Under the pieces are notes generated by a model. That model was not told the origin of the DNA. It ran no database searches and saw only the letters and a program-made list of their open reading frames with translations. The position numbers and the translations under genes are program-made. Shown here in pieces: positions 7,655 to 15,830 of a stretch of DNA of 64,000 nt (position 1 is the stretch's first letter; every line of letters begins with the position of its first letter). This DNA is from Clostridiales bacterium (GTDB lineage: Bacteria; Bacillota; Clostridia; Lachnospirales; CAG-274). Location of the stretch: contig JAHALF010000004.1 of assembly GCA_018371275.1 (NCBI GenBank), forward strand, positions 1 through 64,000, read 5' to 3'.

Positions 7655-8548
7655 ATGAAAGAATTAAGATTTATAGAAGAAAATACAAAGGATAAAATCG
7701 AAAATATACTGAACAAGATAGCTAATAGAGAATTTTTAGTAGACCAATCTATACCATTAATTAATTTACATAAATTAGATAAAGAAGATTTTATAAAAAA
7801 TGAAACAGCAACAGAAGAAATGCTAGACTTTATAAATCTTTTATTAACCTATAATACAAGTATGTGTATAGCAGGTAATTGTGGTAGTGGAAAAACAGTT
7901 TTATTAAATGAGATATTAGAAGAACTAATAAATAAAACAATATTTATTATTGAAAGTGGTTCTAGAGAGTTTGAGCTAAAAGATAAAGATACAAAAAATA
8001 CTGTAATTCATTCAACAACAGTATATAACAAAGATGAAAATTTATCAATAAAAGTAGAAGATTTATTAGCAGTAGCAGTTAGTATTAAACCTGATATTAT
8101 ATGTTTAGGAGAGATGCGTAGCAAAGAAGTGTTTTATTTACAAGAAATTGCTAGGGCAGGTTATACAGTAATAGGGACAGTGCATTCTAATGATAGTATA
8201 CATACATATAAAAGATTAGTTAATTTATGTAAAGAAGGAACAAATATAGATTATGACATATTAATGAAATTTGTAACAGAAGCCTTTCCAATAATTGTAT
8301 ATGTTAAGCAATTAGATGATAAATCAAGGAAAATAACTGAAATAATGGAATGTGTTGTTGATGAAGATGGGAATATATTTTATAGCACACTATTTAGATA
8401 TAAAATTACAGAGAATATAATAAGAGATGACTATTTTACAGTAAATGGGTGTTTTGAAAAAGTTAATAATATTTCTAATAATATGAAAAAAAGACTTTTA
8501 AAAAATGGTATGCCTTATAGTGAGTTAGAAAAGTTTTTAAATACATAA
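7655..8548 (+). CDS. Short CpaF/VirB11-type secretion ATPase
   Basis: This 297-residue hexameric-type ATPase has Walker A GNCGSGKT at 74-81, an Asp box (IESGSREFEL) and Walker B around 149-154 (ICLGEMRS). It ends with the EAFPIIVYVKQLDDKSRKI segment shared with the longer paralogue at 12227. Compared with that paralogue it lacks about 150 N-terminal residues, so the usual N-terminal domain is nearly absent. I use the ATG at 7655 with AAAGGTGG upstream, not the GTG at 7646. It may pair with VirB4 while the longer paralogue drives the pilus, or act in pilus retraction; neither is shown by sequence. Confidence 0.86.
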   Translation: MKELRFIEENTKDKIENILNKIANREFLVDQSIPLINLHKLDKEDFIKNETATEEMLDFINLLLTYNTSMCIAGNCGSGKTVLLNEILEELINKTIFIIESGSREFELKDKDTKNTVIHSTTVYNKDENLSIKVEDLLAVAVSIKPDIICLGEMRSKEVFYLQEIARAGYTVIGTVHSNDSIHTYKRLVNLCKEGTNIDYDILMKFVTEAFPIIVYVKQLDDKSRKITEIMECVVDEDGNIFYSTLFRYKITENIIRDDYFTVNGCFEKVNNISNNMKKRLLKNGMPYSELEKFLNT

Positions 8549-8561
8549 AAAGGTGATTTAT

Positions 8562-8720
8562 ATGAAAAAACTAGTATTTTATATAGTTTTATTAGTAATA
8601 AGCATATTTATATATTTTAACTTATCTAATATAAAAGATTTAGATATTCCTGTAAAAGAGCCTAAAACATTTCCACCAAAAGAATATTTAGATAAGTTAG
8701 AAGAAATGCAAATTCAGTAA
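8562..8720 (+). CDS. 52-residue single-pass membrane protein of unknown function
   Basis: A small gene has AAAGGTGA upstream and sits 13 bases after the ATPase gene and 13 bases before the next. It encodes a lysine start, one membrane segment (VFYIVLLVISIFIYF, about 5-19) and a short acidic, proline-containing outer tail (IPVKEPKTFPPKEYLDKL). Tight spacing and a good ribosome site support a real gene. I do not recognise a family. Its place between the ATPase and the TadZ-like gene suggests a small structural or assembly partner of the machine. Confidence 0.65.
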   Translation: MKKLVFYIVLLVISIFIYFNLSNIKDLDIPVKEPKTFPPKEYLDKLEEMQIQ

Positions 8721-8733
8721 TAGGGGGGATAGT

Positions 8734-9783
8734 ATGTTATTGTATTTCTCATCAGATAAAAATATAAGTATATTTGATGAAGAAACAAAAGCCTTAGGAA
8801 TTGATGTAAAGATAGAAACAGAAAGGTGTTTAACAGATTATATAAGAGTAAATATGAACAAGCTAAATCATTTAGAGTATTTAGCTATTGATTTAGAATA
8901 CATAATAGACGATGACAGAGAAATATTAAATACCTTATCAGCTTTTAAAGTATGTAACAGTAGTATAACAATAATTATTGTAACTTTTGAAAGACACCAA
9001 GGAGATATACTTTTAGCTAGATTGTTTGCAAATGGCATATATAACTTTATAACAAGTAAAAATGAAATAGATATGTCTAGAGAAGTAAAAATATGTTTAG
9101 ACCATACACAAAATAATAGTTATGCAAACGCTGTCGGCTTTAAGCTTGACAATATAGAAGAACCTAAGGAAAAAAGAAAAGGTTTTTGGGGCAATGTTTT
9201 AGATAACTTTAAAAGTAAAAACAAAAAAGAAGAAAAAGAATTTAAGGTTAAAGAAACAAAGCTCAAAAAAGAAAAAAGACCTAAAAAATCTAAAGAAGTT
9301 GTAAAAGATGATATACCAACTAATTCTCATAAAGAAGAAATTTATGAGAATAATTTTTATAATGAAGATGATTATATTGAAGATGATTATATAAAAGAAG
9401 AAAATACATCTTTAAGTAGTAGTATTACTGAAAAAGTTAAAAATACCAAAGAAGTCCAAGTAAATAATAAGGACATAGATATGAAGATAAATGCTCTTTT
9501 TAGTAAAGAAGAAGACAGCAATAGGTTTATAACAGAAAAAAGAAGAAAAAAACTAGATATAGAGAAGTTAAAAGATGATGTTTTTTTGTTCTACTATTAT
9601 CAAAAGCCTGTTGGCATTATATCTAAAAATACTTGTATAGTAGATAAAATATTTGAAAAAGATGATATTATTAGATTTTTTGAAAGTCAAAATATAAGGT
9701 TAAAGTTTGAGGATAATGTTTTACAGGAAATAGCAGATATAAAATCTTATGTTGAAAGGGGGGATGTGTATGATTGTAATTAA
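8734..9783 (+). CDS. TadZ/CpaE-like receiver-domain protein with charged linker
   Basis: This is a 349-residue protein. Residues 1-125 look like an atypical receiver fold: alternating strands ending in ITIIIVTF and LARLFANGIYNFI, as in the N-terminal domain of TadZ/CpaE. The usual ParA-like ATPase domain is missing from this protein and is encoded separately at 11435. The middle (about 140-260) is strongly charged and lysine/glutamate rich, likely disordered or coiled. The last 80 residues form a second small domain (RRKKLDIEKLKDDVFLFYYY). Its likely role is polar localisation or assembly of the pilus base. The start has GGGGGGAT upstream. The domain call is low-resolution. Confidence 0.5.
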   Translation: MLLYFSSDKNISIFDEETKALGIDVKIETERCLTDYIRVNMNKLNHLEYLAIDLEYIIDDDREILNTLSAFKVCNSSITIIIVTFERHQGDILLARLFANGIYNFITSKNEIDMSREVKICLDHTQNNSYANAVGFKLDNIEEPKEKRKGFWGNVLDNFKSKNKKEEKEFKVKETKLKKEKRPKKSKEVVKDDIPTNSHKEEIYENNFYNEDDYIEDDYIKEENTSLSSSITEKVKNTKEVQVNNKDIDMKINALFSKEEDSNRFITEKRRKKLDIEKLKDDVFLFYYYQKPVGIISKNTCIVDKIFEKDDIIRFFESQNIRLKFEDNVLQEIADIKSYVERGDVYDCN

Positions 9784-9862
9784 TTTATAAATAAATGTAT
9801 TAAAAAATAAAATTGTAATTTAAAAATAAAGAATATTAATTTAACTTTTAGGAGGAATAAAT

Positions 9863-10135
9863 ATGAAAACTTTAAAAATAAAATTTAATATGGGAATAAT
9901 AGCTTTACTTACTGTTTTAGTAACTGTTATAGCAACATCTATGACAAAAATTAAAGGTAAATTGCAAGAACAAAAAGGTGCAGATGGTACAACTGAAAAA
10001 ACTGGTTGGATAGTTATATCATTAGCAATTGCAGGAATTGCTGTAACTATGCTTGTTAAAAAGTTTTTTCCAGAGTTTTTCCAACTTATTACTGATAAAA
10101 TGAAAGAAATGTTCAATCTTATTCAGTTTAATTAA
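9863..10135 (+). CDS. Flp/Tad-type major pilin candidate
   Basis: This 90-residue protein has two hydrophobic segments, at about 9-27 and 48-64. Between them lies QEQKGADGTTEKTGW. The KGAxGTxE-like site recurs in the two TadE/F-like proteins of this locus and looks like a prepilin cleavage site (after G39). The mature product would be about 51 residues with an N-terminal hydrophobic helix, as in Flp pilins. Unusually, the leader before the site is 39 residues long and itself hydrophobic. The strong AGGAGG site, an 80-bp gap before it and the prepilin peptidase gene starting one base after the stop all support an abundant pilin. Confidence 0.7.
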   Translation: MKTLKIKFNMGIIALLTVLVTVIATSMTKIKGKLQEQKGADGTTEKTGWIVISLAIAGIAVTMLVKKFFPEFFQLITDKMKEMFNLIQFN

Positions 10136-10136
10136 A

Positions 10137-10523
10137 ATGGGTAATTTTGTAGTATTAATATTTTTATTAATAATAGCTATTATAGATATAAAAAAGAAAA
10201 CAATACATAATAAAACAAGTCTATTAACATTGTTAATAGGCTTGTTTTTGTATAAAAAAATATATTTAACAGGGTTATTAGTAGCAACTTTAATATTAAT
10301 TATATGTATTTTTATTGATGAAAACTACAAAGGTGGTGGAGATATAAAATTTATAGGTGTAATAGGCTTATTAAAAGGGTTTAATTTTACTATTGAATTT
10401 TATATTATTTCTGAAATTTTATGTGTTATTTATAGAAAAATAACTAAAAAATATAAAAAAGAAGAAATTGCTTATGCACCTTTTATGTTTTTGTCTTTTT
10501 TAATAAAAACAATTTTTTTATAA
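10137..10523 (+). CDS. TadV/CpaA-type prepilin peptidase (A24 family)
   Basis: This is a 128-residue polytopic membrane aspartyl protease. The two catalytic aspartates are D17 (IIAIIDIKKKTI) and D69 in the hallmark GGGDIK motif at 66-71. It has four hydrophobic segments and lacks the N-methylation domain, as is normal for TadV. It would cleave the leaders of the pilin directly upstream and the two pseudopilins at 15423 and 15827. No Shine-Dalgarno is visible; the ATG lies one base after the pilin stop, so translation is probably coupled to the pilin. Confidence 0.88.
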   Translation: MGNFVVLIFLLIIAIIDIKKKTIHNKTSLLTLLIGLFLYKKIYLTGLLVATLILIICIFIDENYKGGGDIKFIGVIGLLKGFNFTIEFYIISEILCVIYRKITKKYKKEEIAYAPFMFLSFLIKTIFL

Positions 10524-10533
10524 GGAGAAATTT

Positions 10534-11421
10534 ATGAAAGAAAAATTAAGAAAATTAACAAAAAATAAAATGGTAGTAGGTATTTTTTGTATAGGTATAG
10601 CATTGGTATTTTCATTATTATCAATGAACTTAAAAGCAGGTGGACAAGGTGTTAAAAATGTTGTTGTAACTACTAAAGAAATAGGTGTAGGGGATAAAAT
10701 AACAGATGAGATGATAGATTATAAAAAGCTATCAGGAGATATAACTGGTTTAGTAACTAATAAAGAAGATGTATTAGGTAAATATGCAAGTATATCAATG
10801 CTAAAAGGTGATTATGTAACAAATGGGAAGTTAAGTACAGAGGCTATATATGGTAGTGCATATCTTGAAAATCTAGGTGAAGAAGATAGAGCAATATCAG
10901 TAAGTATTACAAGTAATGCTAAAGGGTTAAGTGGTAAACTAGAAAGTGGAGATATAGTTTCTGTAATATTAAGTAGTACAGAAAATCAAGAAGATAAAAA
11001 AGATACATATATACCTGAAGAACTTAAATATGTTGAAATAATAAGTGTTTCTGACACTTCAGGGTATGATGTAGGTAGTAGTGAAGAAGCTAAAAAAATA
11101 GGAAGTACAGTTACATTGCTTGTTAGAGAAGAACAAAGTTTGATACTTGCTAATGCTGAGGGACTAAATGATATACATTTTCAGTTAGTACATAGGGGAA
11201 ATGATGAAAGAAAACAAAAGTTATTAGAAGAACAAAAAAGAATAATAAAAGGAGAACCTTTAGAAGAAACGCAAAGTAATATTAACAATGTAGAACAATC
11301 AACTGAAAATGTTACAAATTCAGTAGATAATTCTAATACAAACACAACTATTGACCAAACTACAGTTAATACAACAAATTCAAAAGAAACAACATTAGAA
11401 ACTACTACTAAAAAACAATAA
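10534..11421 (+). CDS. cpaB: CpaB/RcpC-like SAF-domain pilus assembly protein
   Basis: This 295-residue protein has an N-terminal membrane segment (about 14-30), then VVVTTKEIGVGDKITDEMIDYKKL, the start of a SAF domain. Next come the CpaB-type segment EDRAISVSITSNAKGLSGKLESGDIVSVI and LLVREEQSLILANAEG. The last 50 residues are Asn/Thr/Glu rich and likely disordered. CpaB proteins sit outside the membrane and organise the pilus base, probably contacting the wall in monoderms. A strong AAGGAG precedes the ATG. The next gene follows after 13 bases. Confidence 0.82.
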   Translation: MKEKLRKLTKNKMVVGIFCIGIALVFSLLSMNLKAGGQGVKNVVVTTKEIGVGDKITDEMIDYKKLSGDITGLVTNKEDVLGKYASISMLKGDYVTNGKLSTEAIYGSAYLENLGEEDRAISVSITSNAKGLSGKLESGDIVSVILSSTENQEDKKDTYIPEELKYVEIISVSDTSGYDVGSSEEAKKIGSTVTLLVREEQSLILANAEGLNDIHFQLVHRGNDERKQKLLEEQKRIIKGEPLEETQSNINNVEQSTENVTNSVDNSNTNTTIDQTTVNTTNSKETTLETTTKKQ

Positions 11422-11434
11422 GGAGGATAAAGTT

Positions 11435-12226
11435 ATGGGGTTAAGACCAAAAAAACCAATTATAAATGAAGAAGAAATACTAGAAAATAATATTGGTGCT
11501 AAATCAATACTTTTATGGGGAAGTGTAGATACAGGAAAAAGTGTATTGGCTACAATAATAGCTAAAAAACTTATAGAAAAAAACAAAAATAAAAATGTAG
11601 CATTATTATATGCCGATGAAATAACTCCTATTATGAATTGTTTTTTTCCAAATAGTTGTTTTAATACTTTAGAAAGTTTAGGAACACTTTACACACCAAT
11701 AAAATTAACAAATGACTTGATTTTTAGCAATTTAACGACACTAAAGAAGTATGAAAATCTAGGTTTACTTGGGTTTAAAAACTGTGAAAACTATGCACAA
11801 TATCCTGAATGTAGTGAGGATATAGCTAAACAGTTAATAAATATACTAAAAAATGAGTTTGATTATGTAATAATAGATGGTTCTACAAGTTTTATATACA
11901 ATCAACTAACTTCGGTAGCATTTAATGAAGTTGATGTGTGTATAAAAGTTTGCACACAAGACTTAAAAAGTACAAGTTATTTTAGTAGTAATGAGGCTTT
12001 TTTAGATACAGTTGATATAAACAAAAATAAGGAAATAGTGTTAATTAATAAAATTGACGAACGTGGAGTTTATGAGGAAGTATTTAATAAAGTAAACGGT
12101 TATGACTATAAATTACCTTATAGTAAAGAGTTAAAGGACATTGTAGAAAAAGGTAACTTATTACTTGATATAAAGGATAATGAGTTTAACAAGGGAATAG
12201 ACCAAATGATAAAGGAGATGTTTTAA
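11435..12226 (+). CDS. TadZ/CpaE-like ParA-type ATPase
   Basis: This is a 263-residue P-loop protein. The Walker A-like motif is GSVDTGKSV (about residues 29-36), and a FDYVIIDGST segment (about 146-155) matches the second ATPase motif of MinD/ParA proteins. The C-terminal half has CIKVCTQDLKSTSYF and IVLINKIDERGVYEE, typical of CpaE, where the ATPase places the Tad machine in the cell. The receiver half of CpaE is missing and may be supplied by the protein at 8734. Strong AGGAGG at the start; the stop abuts the GTG of the ATPase gene that follows. Confidence 0.7.
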   Translation: MGLRPKKPIINEEEILENNIGAKSILLWGSVDTGKSVLATIIAKKLIEKNKNKNVALLYADEITPIMNCFFPNSCFNTLESLGTLYTPIKLTNDLIFSNLTTLKKYENLGLLGFKNCENYAQYPECSEDIAKQLINILKNEFDYVIIDGSTSFIYNQLTSVAFNEVDVCIKVCTQDLKSTSYFSSNEAFLDTVDINKNKEIVLINKIDERGVYEEVFNKVNGYDYKLPYSKELKDIVEKGNLLLDIKDNEFNKGIDQMIKEMF

Positions 12227-13609
12227 GTGGATTTATTAGAAGAAAATGAAAAACGAGATGTGCAAAGGGTAGATTTTAGGAATAAAAAAGTTTTAGAATA
12301 TGAAAAAGCTTTAGAAATAGTAACTGATTACTTAACTCAAAATTTTTCTGACATAATACTAAATCTTTTTGATAATGAAAATAAAAATGAGGTTAAAAAG
12401 CAGATTTTTAGTAAAATAAAAAAGCATTTACAAGATAACTCCATAGCTGTAAAAAATATGAGTACAGATGAGTTAATTGAAAAAATATATATAGACGCTT
12501 TTGAATTTACATTTTTAAACAAATATATTTATGATGAAAATGTAGAAGAAATAAATGGTAATAGTTGGGACTGTATATATGTAAACTTTAGTGATGGAAG
12601 AATTGTAAAATTAGATGAAAAATTTCAAGATAAAGAACAAGCATTAAGTGTAATAAGAAGAATACTAGCCATATCAAATAATAGGGTAAATGATGCAGAA
12701 CCGATAGCACTTGGGGAAATAGGAAAAAATAAAAGGATAACAGTAATGATACCACCTGTTGTAGATGAAGAAGTAGGGGTGAGTTTTAGTTTGAGAAATG
12801 TAAATTCAAGTTCAGTATCTAAAAAAACATTTTTAGAAAAAGGTACAGGAATACCTGAAATGTTTAACTTTTTAGAAGAATGTACAAGATATGGTGTAAG
12901 TATATGTATATCAGGTAGCACAGGAAGTGGAAAAACTACTCTAACAAGTTGGCTATTGTCAACTATACCTGATGAAAAAAGGATATATACTATTGAAAGT
13001 GGCTCAAGAGAATTAAATTTAGTAAAAAGAGATGAAAATGGTAATATAATAAACAATGTTATTTCAACTAAAACTAAAGAAAATAAAAATAAGGAATTTA
13101 GTATTGACCAAGATAAGTTACTAGCAATAGCTTTAAGATATCATCCCGACATTATATGTGTTGGTGAAATGCGTGATAAAGAAGCATATACAGCACAAGA
13201 AGCTAGTAGAACAGGGCACAATGTAATAACAACAGTACACGCAGAAAGTGCAGAAGACACATATGATAGAATATTAAGTTTATGTTTAAAGGCAGAAGCT
13301 AACGTAAATGATGAAAGATTATTCGAATATATAGTTAAGGCGTTTCCGATAGTTGTTTTTGTTAAACAATTAGAAGATAAGTCAAGAAAAATAATGGAAA
13401 TAATGGAAAGCTATGTTGATGATGATAAAAAGATAAAATTTAATCCTATATTTAATTTTGAAGTTAATGATACTAGTGTAGTAAATGGTAAGACAGTTAT
13501 AAAAGGAGAGCATAAAAAAATAGGTGGAATTAGTGAAAAATTAGCGAAAAGATTAGCTAATAATGGTATGCCAACAACAAAACTTAATAAGTTATTAAGA
13601 AAGGAGTAG
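12227..13609 (+). CDS. tadA: Full-length TadA/CpaF pilus ATPase
   Basis: This 460-residue secretion ATPase has an N-terminal all-alpha/beta domain at 1-200. Walker A is GSTGSGKT at 230-237, an Asp box follows (YTIESGSREL), and Walker B is in IICVGEMRDKEAYTAQEASRTG. The His box is TTVHAESAEDTYDR. Length is normal for CpaF. It energises pilin polymerisation with TadB and TadC, encoded directly after it. The C-terminal third is closely related to the short paralogue at 7655. The GTG start has AAAGGAGATG upstream and directly follows the previous stop. Confidence 0.92.
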   Translation: MDLLEENEKRDVQRVDFRNKKVLEYEKALEIVTDYLTQNFSDIILNLFDNENKNEVKKQIFSKIKKHLQDNSIAVKNMSTDELIEKIYIDAFEFTFLNKYIYDENVEEINGNSWDCIYVNFSDGRIVKLDEKFQDKEQALSVIRRILAISNNRVNDAEPIALGEIGKNKRITVMIPPVVDEEVGVSFSLRNVNSSSVSKKTFLEKGTGIPEMFNFLEECTRYGVSICISGSTGSGKTTLTSWLLSTIPDEKRIYTIESGSRELNLVKRDENGNIINNVISTKTKENKNKEFSIDQDKLLAIALRYHPDIICVGEMRDKEAYTAQEASRTGHNVITTVHAESAEDTYDRILSLCLKAEANVNDERLFEYIVKAFPIVVFVKQLEDKSRKIMEIMESYVDDDKKIKFNPIFNFEVNDTSVVNGKTVIKGEHKKIGGISEKLAKRLANNGMPTTKLNKLLRKE

Positions 13610-13612
13610 AAG

Positions 13613-14542
13613 ATGTTAGCAGGAATATTAGGGATAGTTATATTTTTTCTTATAACAATAGGGCTTTTTAATATATTTAATATAAATTTTTTGAGTATAA
13701 CAAATCAAGGCTTAAATTATTTAATGAGTGATAAAAAGGTTAGTGTTAAAGAAAGAGTTAATATAATAAAAGGTAAAAATAAAGAAAACTATATAATTAA
13801 AGAAATAAAAAAAGTTAATTATATACTTGAAATTACAAATAAAAAGAAACAATTACCATTAATTTTTGCTATTGCGTGTATATGTGGTTTAGCAGGAATT
13901 AGCTTATGTATTGCTATAAACAATATATACTTAATGCCTGTTTTGGCAATAGGTTTATTTTTAGTACCATTTTCTGTAATGGAAACACAGATGAATTTAT
14001 ACAAAGAAGAATTAACATTAGAGTTAGAAACTTCAATGAGTATAATAACAACAAGTTATTTAAGGACAGAAAATATAGTAATGAGTGTAAAAGAAAATTT
14101 AGATTTTATAAATCCACCATTACAACAGTATTTTAGAGAGTTTCTAATAAATACGCAAGTAAATCCTAACATTGAATATTCTTTAAAAATATTGCAAAAC
14201 AGCATAGAAAATAAAATGTTCAAGGAGTGGTGTGAGGCTCTTATTAGTTGCCAGTCAAACCATACATTAAAAACAGTATTAAATCCAATAGTTGCTAAGT
14301 TATCAGATTTACAAGTAGTTAATAGTGAATTAGATATGCTTTTTGCAAAGCCTAAAAATGATTTTTTAACAATGATAGGAATTGTAGGAACAAGTGTACC
14401 ATTTTTATTATTTATTAATAGAGATTGGCTTATAGCAATATTAACTACAACAGTTGGTAAAATTGCATTAGCAATAGGGGTAGTATTAATATTTTATGCT
14501 GTATTTAGTGTAATAAAACTTGTAAAACCTTTAGAAGAATAA
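13613..14542 (+). CDS. tadB: TadB-like pilus platform protein
   Basis: This is a 309-residue polytopic membrane protein. Hydrophobic segments are at about 3-22, 83-120 (two), 258-275 and 282-303. A T2SS/GspF-like cytoplasmic domain lies between (ELTLELETSMSIITTSYLRTENIVMSVKENLDF). This layout is that of TadB, which forms the inner-membrane platform with TadC over the hexameric ATPase. It starts 3 bases after the tadA stop with AAGGAG upstream, and tadC follows after 15 bases. Sequence drift is high, so naming rests on topology and gene order. Confidence 0.78.
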   Translation: MLAGILGIVIFFLITIGLFNIFNINFLSITNQGLNYLMSDKKVSVKERVNIIKGKNKENYIIKEIKKVNYILEITNKKKQLPLIFAIACICGLAGISLCIAINNIYLMPVLAIGLFLVPFSVMETQMNLYKEELTLELETSMSIITTSYLRTENIVMSVKENLDFINPPLQQYFREFLINTQVNPNIEYSLKILQNSIENKMFKEWCEALISCQSNHTLKTVLNPIVAKLSDLQVVNSELDMLFAKPKNDFLTMIGIVGTSVPFLLFINRDWLIAILTTTVGKIALAIGVVLIFYAVFSVIKLVKPLEE

Positions 14543-14557
14543 TGAAAGGAGAAAAGT

Positions 14558-15406
14558 ATGGAATTATTAGTAGGGTCTATTTTTGGATATGGGTTATATA
14601 ATATTTTATGCTATACATTTAAAATACCAGATGGCTCATATGTAAAGCCTTTTAGAAGGTTTAAAAGTAAAACTAAAAGCGAAAATATAATAACAGAGTT
14701 TAAGGCTAAAATTTACTATAAAACATTAAATTATATAAAAATAGACGAACTTAAAAGGAAAAAATTAGAAAAAACATTGTTCTTAGCTAACATAGACAGA
14801 AAGCCTGAAGAATATATAGCAGAAGGGTTATCTAACTTAATATTTTATATAATAGTAAGTTTAGTATTATTGTTAATAAATCCTATGATGACATTTATAG
14901 TTTTAGGGTATGGCTTTTATTTATATAATAAACATAAAAAATACCCATATAGTCAAATATCATTTAACAAAATGCTTATAGAAAGTGAGTTATATAGATT
15001 TGTAACAACAATAGAGCAAGAGCTACTTATTGATACAGACGTAGTTAGAATAATTGAGGCTTTCAAAAATCGAACAAATGATGTTTTCAAAAGACATTTA
15101 GAAAGATGTTTAACTGAAATGAGGACAAGCAACGAAATATCCGCATTAAAAAAACTAGAAACAAGGATAAACTCCTCAATGTTATCTGATGTATGTAGGG
15201 GACTTATTGCATTATCCCGTGGGGAGAATAACAGAGAGTATTTTTCAAGGCTATCCACATCGTTTAAAAGTTTGTATATAAATCAAAAAAGAAAAGAAGC
15301 AAGCTTATTACCTGACAAAATTAAAAAGTATGAATTTGCAGTTTTAGTAAGCCTAGCAGTAATAGGTGTAACAGGTATGTTAATGGGTAGTTTACTTAGT
15401 ATGTAA
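14558..15406 (+). CDS. tadC: TadC-like pilus platform protein
   Basis: This is a 282-residue membrane protein. Paired hydrophobic segments are at about 90-107 and 110-122 with a final one at 262-280. The cytoplasmic domain contains FVTTIEQELLIDTDVVRIIEAF and MLSDVCRGLIALSRGENNREYF, a GspF-like pattern. It partners TadB in the Tad platform. AAAGGAG precedes the ATG. The gene is followed after 16 bases by the first TadE-like gene, giving the usual tadA-B-C-E order. Confidence 0.78.
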   Translation: MELLVGSIFGYGLYNILCYTFKIPDGSYVKPFRRFKSKTKSENIITEFKAKIYYKTLNYIKIDELKRKKLEKTLFLANIDRKPEEYIAEGLSNLIFYIIVSLVLLLINPMMTFIVLGYGFYLYNKHKKYPYSQISFNKMLIESELYRFVTTIEQELLIDTDVVRIIEAFKNRTNDVFKRHLERCLTEMRTSNEISALKKLETRINSSMLSDVCRGLIALSRGENNREYFSRLSTSFKSLYINQKRKEASLLPDKIKKYEFAVLVSLAVIGVTGMLMGSLLSM

Positions 15407-15422
15407 AAAGTAGGTGATTAAA

Positions 15423-15830
15423 GTGCTAATTAATAGGTTGAAAAGCAAGATAAAGGAAACAAAAGGTGCAGATGGAACTATTGAAATGGGAGTAATATTA
15501 ATTATATTTATTTTGGTACTAACAGCTATAATAGGATTTAGCCATTTAATATATACAAACTACAAAGTAATGCAATTTACAAACGAGGCTGTAAGGTTAG
15601 TAGAACTTTATGGAGAAGTTGGAGAAAAAACAGAAGAAAATATTGAAAGGCTAAAAAAATCAATAGGAATAGACCCTATTGTTAAATTCGATAAAACTGG
15701 AAGAATAGACTTCTTAGAAGATGTTAATGTTACAGTAGAATTGCCATACAATTTAAAAATACCATTTGTTGATATAGGGGTTAAAATAAGAAAAACTGCA
15801 ACAGGTACAGGTGAGGTGTACTGGAAATGA
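15423..15830 (+). CDS. TadE-like pseudopilin
   Basis: This 135-residue protein has a short basic leader (KSKIKETKG), then ADGTIEMGVILIIFILVLTAIIGF. This is a prepilin-like cleavage site followed by a hydrophobic helix and an extracellular domain of about 90 residues. The site KGADGTIE matches that of the pilin at 9863. Glu at the +5 position, typical of TadE, is present. It would be cleaved by the A24 peptidase at 10137 and act as a minor pilin or initiator. TAGGTGA favours the GTG at 15423. Its last codons overlap the next start by 4 bases. Confidence 0.78.
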   Translation: MLINRLKSKIKETKGADGTIEMGVILIIFILVLTAIIGFSHLIYTNYKVMQFTNEAVRLVELYGEVGEKTEENIERLKKSIGIDPIVKFDKTGRIDFLEDVNVTVELPYNLKIPFVDIGVKIRKTATGTGEVYWK

